The position numbers and the translations under genes were made by a program. From contig JAICZO010000425.1 of assembly GCA_029057255.1 (NCBI GenBank), positions 1 to 7,075 of the forward strand: a stretch of DNA of 7,075 nucleotides, written 5' to 3'. The DNA is from Muribaculaceae bacterium. Lineage in GTDB: Bacteria > Bacteroidota > Bacteroidia > Bacteroidales > Muribaculaceae. Below are positions 4,432-7,075 of the stretch, in pieces (within the stretch, counting starts at the first letter, position 1; each line of letters opens with the position of its first letter). The notes beneath the pieces are model-generated. The model was not told where the DNA came from and did not search any database. It saw nothing but the letters and a program-made list of their open reading frames with translations.

Positions 4432-5454
4432 ATGAGCAAGATTGTAACTCTTGGCGAGATTATGCTCCGCCTTTCTCCTGCCGGATGCCACCGCTTCGTG
4501 CAGGTTGACTCGTTTGACGTTATATGGGGCGGCGGAGAAGCCAATGTTGCCGTCAGCTGTGCCAACTACGGCCATGACGCTTTCTTTGTGAGCAAACTCC
4601 CCGAGCACGAAATAGGCCAGGCTGCCCTCAACGCGCTTCGCCGATATGGTGTCAACACTCGGTTCATAGCCCGCGGCGGCGACCGTGTAGGCATCTATTA
4701 CTGCGAGACAGGTGCTTCGATGCGCCCGTCCAAAGTAATATACGACCGAGCCGGCTCGGCTATCGCTGAGGCCGACGCCGCCGACTTCGACTTCGACGCT
4801 ATCATGGAAGGCGCCGACTGGTTCCACTGGAGCGGCATCACTCCCGCCATCAGCGACAAGGCTGCCGAGATAACCCGTCTTGCATGCGAGGCCGCCAAGC
4901 GCCACGGCGTGACTGTCAGCGTCGACCTCAACTTCCGCAAGAAGCTGTGGTCTAAAGAGAAAGCTCAGTCTATCATGCGTCCGCTCATGCAGTATGTCGA
5001 CGTCTGCATCGGCAACGAGGAAGATGCCGAGCTATGCCTCGGCTTCAAGCCCGACGCTGACGTGGAAGGCGGCCAGACCAATGCCGAAGGTTACAAGGGT
5101 ATCTTCAAGGCTATGGCCAGGGAATTCGGTTTCAAATACGTTATCTCCACCCTCCGCGAGTCTTTCTCGGCGACACACAACGGCTGGAAGGCTATGATAT
5201 ACAACGGCGAGGAGTTCTACGAGTCCAAGCGCTACGACATCAACCCCATCATCGACCGCGTGGGCGGAGGCGACTCTTTCTCGGGCGGTGTCATCCACGG
5301 CCTGCTCACCATGCCCACTCAGGGCGAGGCTCTCGAGTTCGCTGTCGCAGCTTCGGCGCTCAAGCACACTGTGCCCGGCGACTTCAACCTCGTCAGCGAA
5401 GCTGAGGTCAAGGCTCTCGCAGGCGGCAGCGCCAACGGCCGCGTACAACGCTAA
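4432..5454 (+). CDS. kdgK: 2-keto-3-deoxygluconate kinase (PfkB family)
   Basis: Phosphorylates 2-keto-3-deoxygluconate with ATP to 2-keto-3-deoxy-6-phosphogluconate (KDPG), a cytosolic step in hexuronate (pectin or glucuronate) breakdown. The 340-aa length is normal for the family. The PfkB N-terminal glycine signature is GGGEANVAVSCANYG (33-47), with substrate-contacting residues expected here. DLNFR (165-169) is a sugar-kinase conserved strand. The second PfkB signature, DRVGGGDSFSGG, spans 275-286 with D281 as the expected catalytic base. The Gly in GGGD (rather than GAGD) is, as I recall, common in Bacteroidales KdgK. The next gene, 29 bp on, is the aldolase that uses its product, which favours KDG over other sugars. 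Fructokinase or another ribokinase-family specificity is the alternative. Confidence 0.9.
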   Translation: MSKIVTLGEIMLRLSPAGCHRFVQVDSFDVIWGGGEANVAVSCANYGHDAFFVSKLPEHEIGQAALNALRRYGVNTRFIARGGDRVGIYYCETGASMRPSKVIYDRAGSAIAEADAADFDFDAIMEGADWFHWSGITPAISDKAAEITRLACEAAKRHGVTVSVDLNFRKKLWSKEKAQSIMRPLMQYVDVCIGNEEDAELCLGFKPDADVEGGQTNAEGYKGIFKAMAREFGFKYVISTLRESFSATHNGWKAMIYNGEEFYESKRYDINPIIDRVGGGDSFSGGVIHGLLTMPTQGEALEFAVAASALKHTVPGDFNLVSEAEVKALAGGSANGRVQR

Positions 5455-5483
5455 TCAACCGACTTCTAAGATATAACGACACT

Positions 5484-6146
5484 ATGGCAAAGTTTGATAA
5501 ATTGGCTGTTCTGCGCAAGATGGGCGAGGCTCCTGTCGTGCCCGTCTTCTACCATAAAGACGCTGAGACAGCATGCAAGGTTCTCAAGGCCTGTTACGAC
5601 GGCGGCATCCGCGCCTTCGAGTTCACCAACCGCGGCGACTTCGCTCACGAAGTATTCGGGCAGGTTGTCAAGTTCGCGGCCAAGGAATGCCCCGAGATGG
5701 CGGTAGGCGTAGGCTCGGTGGTAGAACCCGCCACAGCAGCCCTCTACATGCAGCTGGGCGCTTGCTTCGTGGTCGGTCCTCTCTTCAACCCCGAGGTATC
5801 GAAAGTCTGCAACCGCCGCGGTGTGCCCTACACTCCCGGCTGCGGCACTGTAAGCGAAGTAGGTGCTGCCCAGGAGACCGGATGCGACCTGTGCAAGGTC
5901 TTCCCCGGCGACGTCCTCGGCCCGAAGTTCGTCAAAGGACTTCTCGCTCCCATGCCCTGGAGCAAGCTCATGGTGACCGGTGGTGTTGAACCCACCGAGG
6001 AGAATCTCCGCAGCTGGTTCGACGCCGGTGTATACTGCGTCGGCATGGGCTCGAAGCTATTCCCTAAAGACCGCATCGCCGCCGGCGACTGGCAGTACAT
6101 CACCGACAAATGCCGCAGCGCTCTCGCAGTGGCACGCAAGGACTGA
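5484..6146 (+). CDS. eda: KDPG / 4-hydroxy-2-oxoglutarate aldolase
   Basis: Class I aldolase that cleaves KDPG to pyruvate and glyceraldehyde 3-phosphate, and often also acts on 4-hydroxy-2-oxoglutarate. The protein is 220 aa, the usual length for this single-domain TIM barrel, which generally forms a trimer. The Schiff-base lysine is K138 in CDLCKVFPGD. The expected catalytic glutamate is E46 in FEFTNRG. FNPE (101-104), TPGCGT (117-122) and the phosphate-binding TGGVEPTEEN (165-174) are typical family motifs. It lies 29 bp downstream of kdgK and shares its operon, completing the conversion of KDG to central metabolites. No upstream KDG-producing enzyme (isomerase, oxidoreductase or dehydratase) is in the window, so it must be supplied from elsewhere. 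The gene ends in a terminator shared with the convergent ligase gene. Confidence 0.94.
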   Translation: MAKFDKLAVLRKMGEAPVVPVFYHKDAETACKVLKACYDGGIRAFEFTNRGDFAHEVFGQVVKFAAKECPEMAVGVGSVVEPATAALYMQLGACFVVGPLFNPEVSKVCNRRGVPYTPGCGTVSEVGAAQETGCDLCKVFPGDVLGPKFVKGLLAPMPWSKLMVTGGVEPTEENLRSWFDAGVYCVGMGSKLFPKDRIAAGDWQYITDKCRSALAVARKD

Positions 6147-6158
6147 CCATCCCACAGG

Positions 6159-6213
6159 CACGGACATAAAAAACGCGGCAGGAAACTCTCCCGCCGCGTT
6201 TTTTATGTCCGTG
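6159..6213. terminator. Bidirectional terminator between convergent eda and the acyl-CoA ligase gene
   Basis: Arms at 6159-6179 and 6193-6213 are perfectly complementary over 21 bp around a 13-nt loop. Each arm contains CGCGGC next to a run of six A (left, 6168-6173) or six T (right, 6199-6204), so the GC stem is followed by a U tract on both strands. This suits the convergent genes, which end at 6146 and 6219. Confidence 0.9.
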
Positions 6214-6218
6214 TCATA

Positions 6219-7075
6219 TCAGTTATAGAGGTATCGCTTTATAGAGCGCTTGGGAGTTTTCTCGAATTCCTCCTGGAAAACCTTCACACCCGACAGCTGG
6301 CTGTATGACGGCAGGTCTTCGTTGAGCCGTGTTATATTCTGGCTCATAAGCTCCTCGAGCTTGTCCATCGACAGCCCCTGGCGGGAAGCGTTCTCGATGT
6401 CGGGGTATATCAGGGCGACGAGCTTGCCGTCCTTCTCGACAACCAGCGACTCCGACACATATGGCATGTTGTTGAGCTGCTGCTCTATTTCCTCGGGATA
6501 GATATTCTGCCCCGACGGGCCGAGAATCATGCTCTTGTCGCGTCCGCGGATATAAATGTATCCGTCGGCATCGACGTTGCAGATGTCGCCGGTGTTCATC
6601 CATCCGTCTTTGCCGAAGACAGCGGCGGTGGCTTCGTCGTTGCGGTAGTAGCCCTTCATGACATTCTCTCCTCTGACCCACAGGACGCCGGCCTGCGCGG
6701 CGGGGTCGGGGCTGTCGACACGCATCTGCATGCGGTCCACAATGCGGCCGCACGAGCCGGGGCGCTGCACCCGCCACGGAGCATAGGCTATCAGCGGGCC
6801 GCACTCGGTCATGCCGTAGCCGACCGTGTAGGGGAACTCGATGCGGCGGAGGAATGCCTCGACATCCTTGTTGAGACCTGCGCCGCCGATAATCAGCTCT
6901 TTGAGCTGTCCGCCGAAAGTGGCCTCGAGTCTCTCCTTGATTTTGGCAAGCAGACGGTCGTCGACAAAGGGCACGTGCATCAGCAGCTTCATCAGAGGCT
7001 TGTCGAGCAGCGGGAAGACCTTGGTCTTGACTATCTTCTCGATGATGAGCGGCACTGCCACAATGAGCTTGGGAC
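6219..7075 (-). CDS. Long-chain fatty acid-CoA ligase (AMP-forming), N-terminal part beyond window
   Basis: The frame is open on the minus strand from the right edge to the TGA at 6219-6221, about 285 codons, so this is the C-terminal half of a protein that is usually about 550-600 aa. It activates a long-chain fatty acid with ATP to an acyl-adenylate and transfers it to CoA; membrane association is typical. Visible ANL-superfamily motifs in order: AVPLIIEKI near the edge; GYGMTECGP (A5); WMNTGD (A7); IRGRDKSMIL with GQNIYPEEIE (A8); and the C-terminal KTPKRSIKRYLY, which should carry the A10 lysine. A GTG at 7059-7061 is in frame but is almost certainly internal, because PKLI continues upstream of the conserved AVPL. 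It is convergent with eda and shares its terminator. FadD-like specificity is a family-level call; a related acyl or aryl ligase is possible. Confidence 0.9.
   Translation of the reverse strand, partial: PKLIVAVPLIIEKIVKTKVFPLLDKPLMKLLMHVPFVDDRLLAKIKERLEATFGGQLKELIIGGAGLNKDVEAFLRRIEFPYTVGYGMTECGPLIAYAPWRVQRPGSCGRIVDRMQMRVDSPDPAAQAGVLWVRGENVMKGYYRNDEATAAVFGKDGWMNTGDICNVDADGYIYIRGRDKSMILGPSGQNIYPEEIEQQLNNMPYVSESLVVEKDGKLVALIYPDIENASRQGLSMDKLEELMSQNITRLNEDLPSYSQLSGVKVFQEEFEKTPKRSIKRYLYN

Noticed and set aside
4360..4905. 181-codon minus-strand frame antisense to kdgK
   Set aside because: A shadow of kdgK; it crosses the terminator T tract and the promoter and has no recognisable domain.

Overview
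The window looks like a Bacteroidales chromosome, possibly a Muribaculaceae-type gut commensal; the family guess is weak. The grounds are matches to the Bacteroidetes -7 promoter motif TAnnTTTG, absent or weak Shine-Dalgarno sequences, moderately high GC coding DNA with AT-rich gaps, and proteins that read like Bacteroidales versions of KdgK, Eda and a FadD-type ligase. It divides near position 4,300 into a mobile-element-like or accessory half (left) and ordinary metabolism (right).

Left half (1-4251). Two operons diverge from a 437 bp gap (2523-2959). The minus-strand operon runs from a 259-aa protein of unknown family with a possible winged helix, through an AAA/RecA-type ATPase with a C-terminal helix-turn-helix (4 bp ATGA overlap), to a small Cys-rich protein and then a zinc-ribbon protein of the DUF6371/primase-like kind that leaves the window at base 1. 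The plus-strand operon holds a second, clearly paralogous ATPase without the HTH, joined by another ATGA overlap to a 160-aa protein I do not recognise. The gap between them holds a perfect 37 bp AT-only-core palindrome, an inverted and tandem array of the heptamer GTGGACA with a 9 bp period, a run of 26 T, a 10 bp palindrome and a Bacteroidetes-type promoter. A second copy of the heptamer array fills the gap after the HTH-ATPase gene. Iteron-like repeats, an AT-rich palindrome and divergent RepA-like ATPases make this a candidate replication origin or shared control region of a mobile or satellite element. That is inference: no integrase, relaxase, capsid gene, tRNA or attachment site is visible.

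Right half (4331-7075). A strong terminator ends the plus operon, and about 20 bp later a TAnnTTTG promoter begins a kdgK-eda operon. KdgK phosphorylates 2-keto-3-deoxygluconate and Eda cleaves the resulting KDPG to pyruvate and glyceraldehyde 3-phosphate, the lower part of hexuronate catabolism. A bidirectional terminator with a perfect 21 bp stem separates eda from a convergent long-chain acyl-CoA ligase gene whose 5' end lies beyond the right edge.

The most interesting part is the paired-ATPase module with its two copies of the GTGGACA inverted array.
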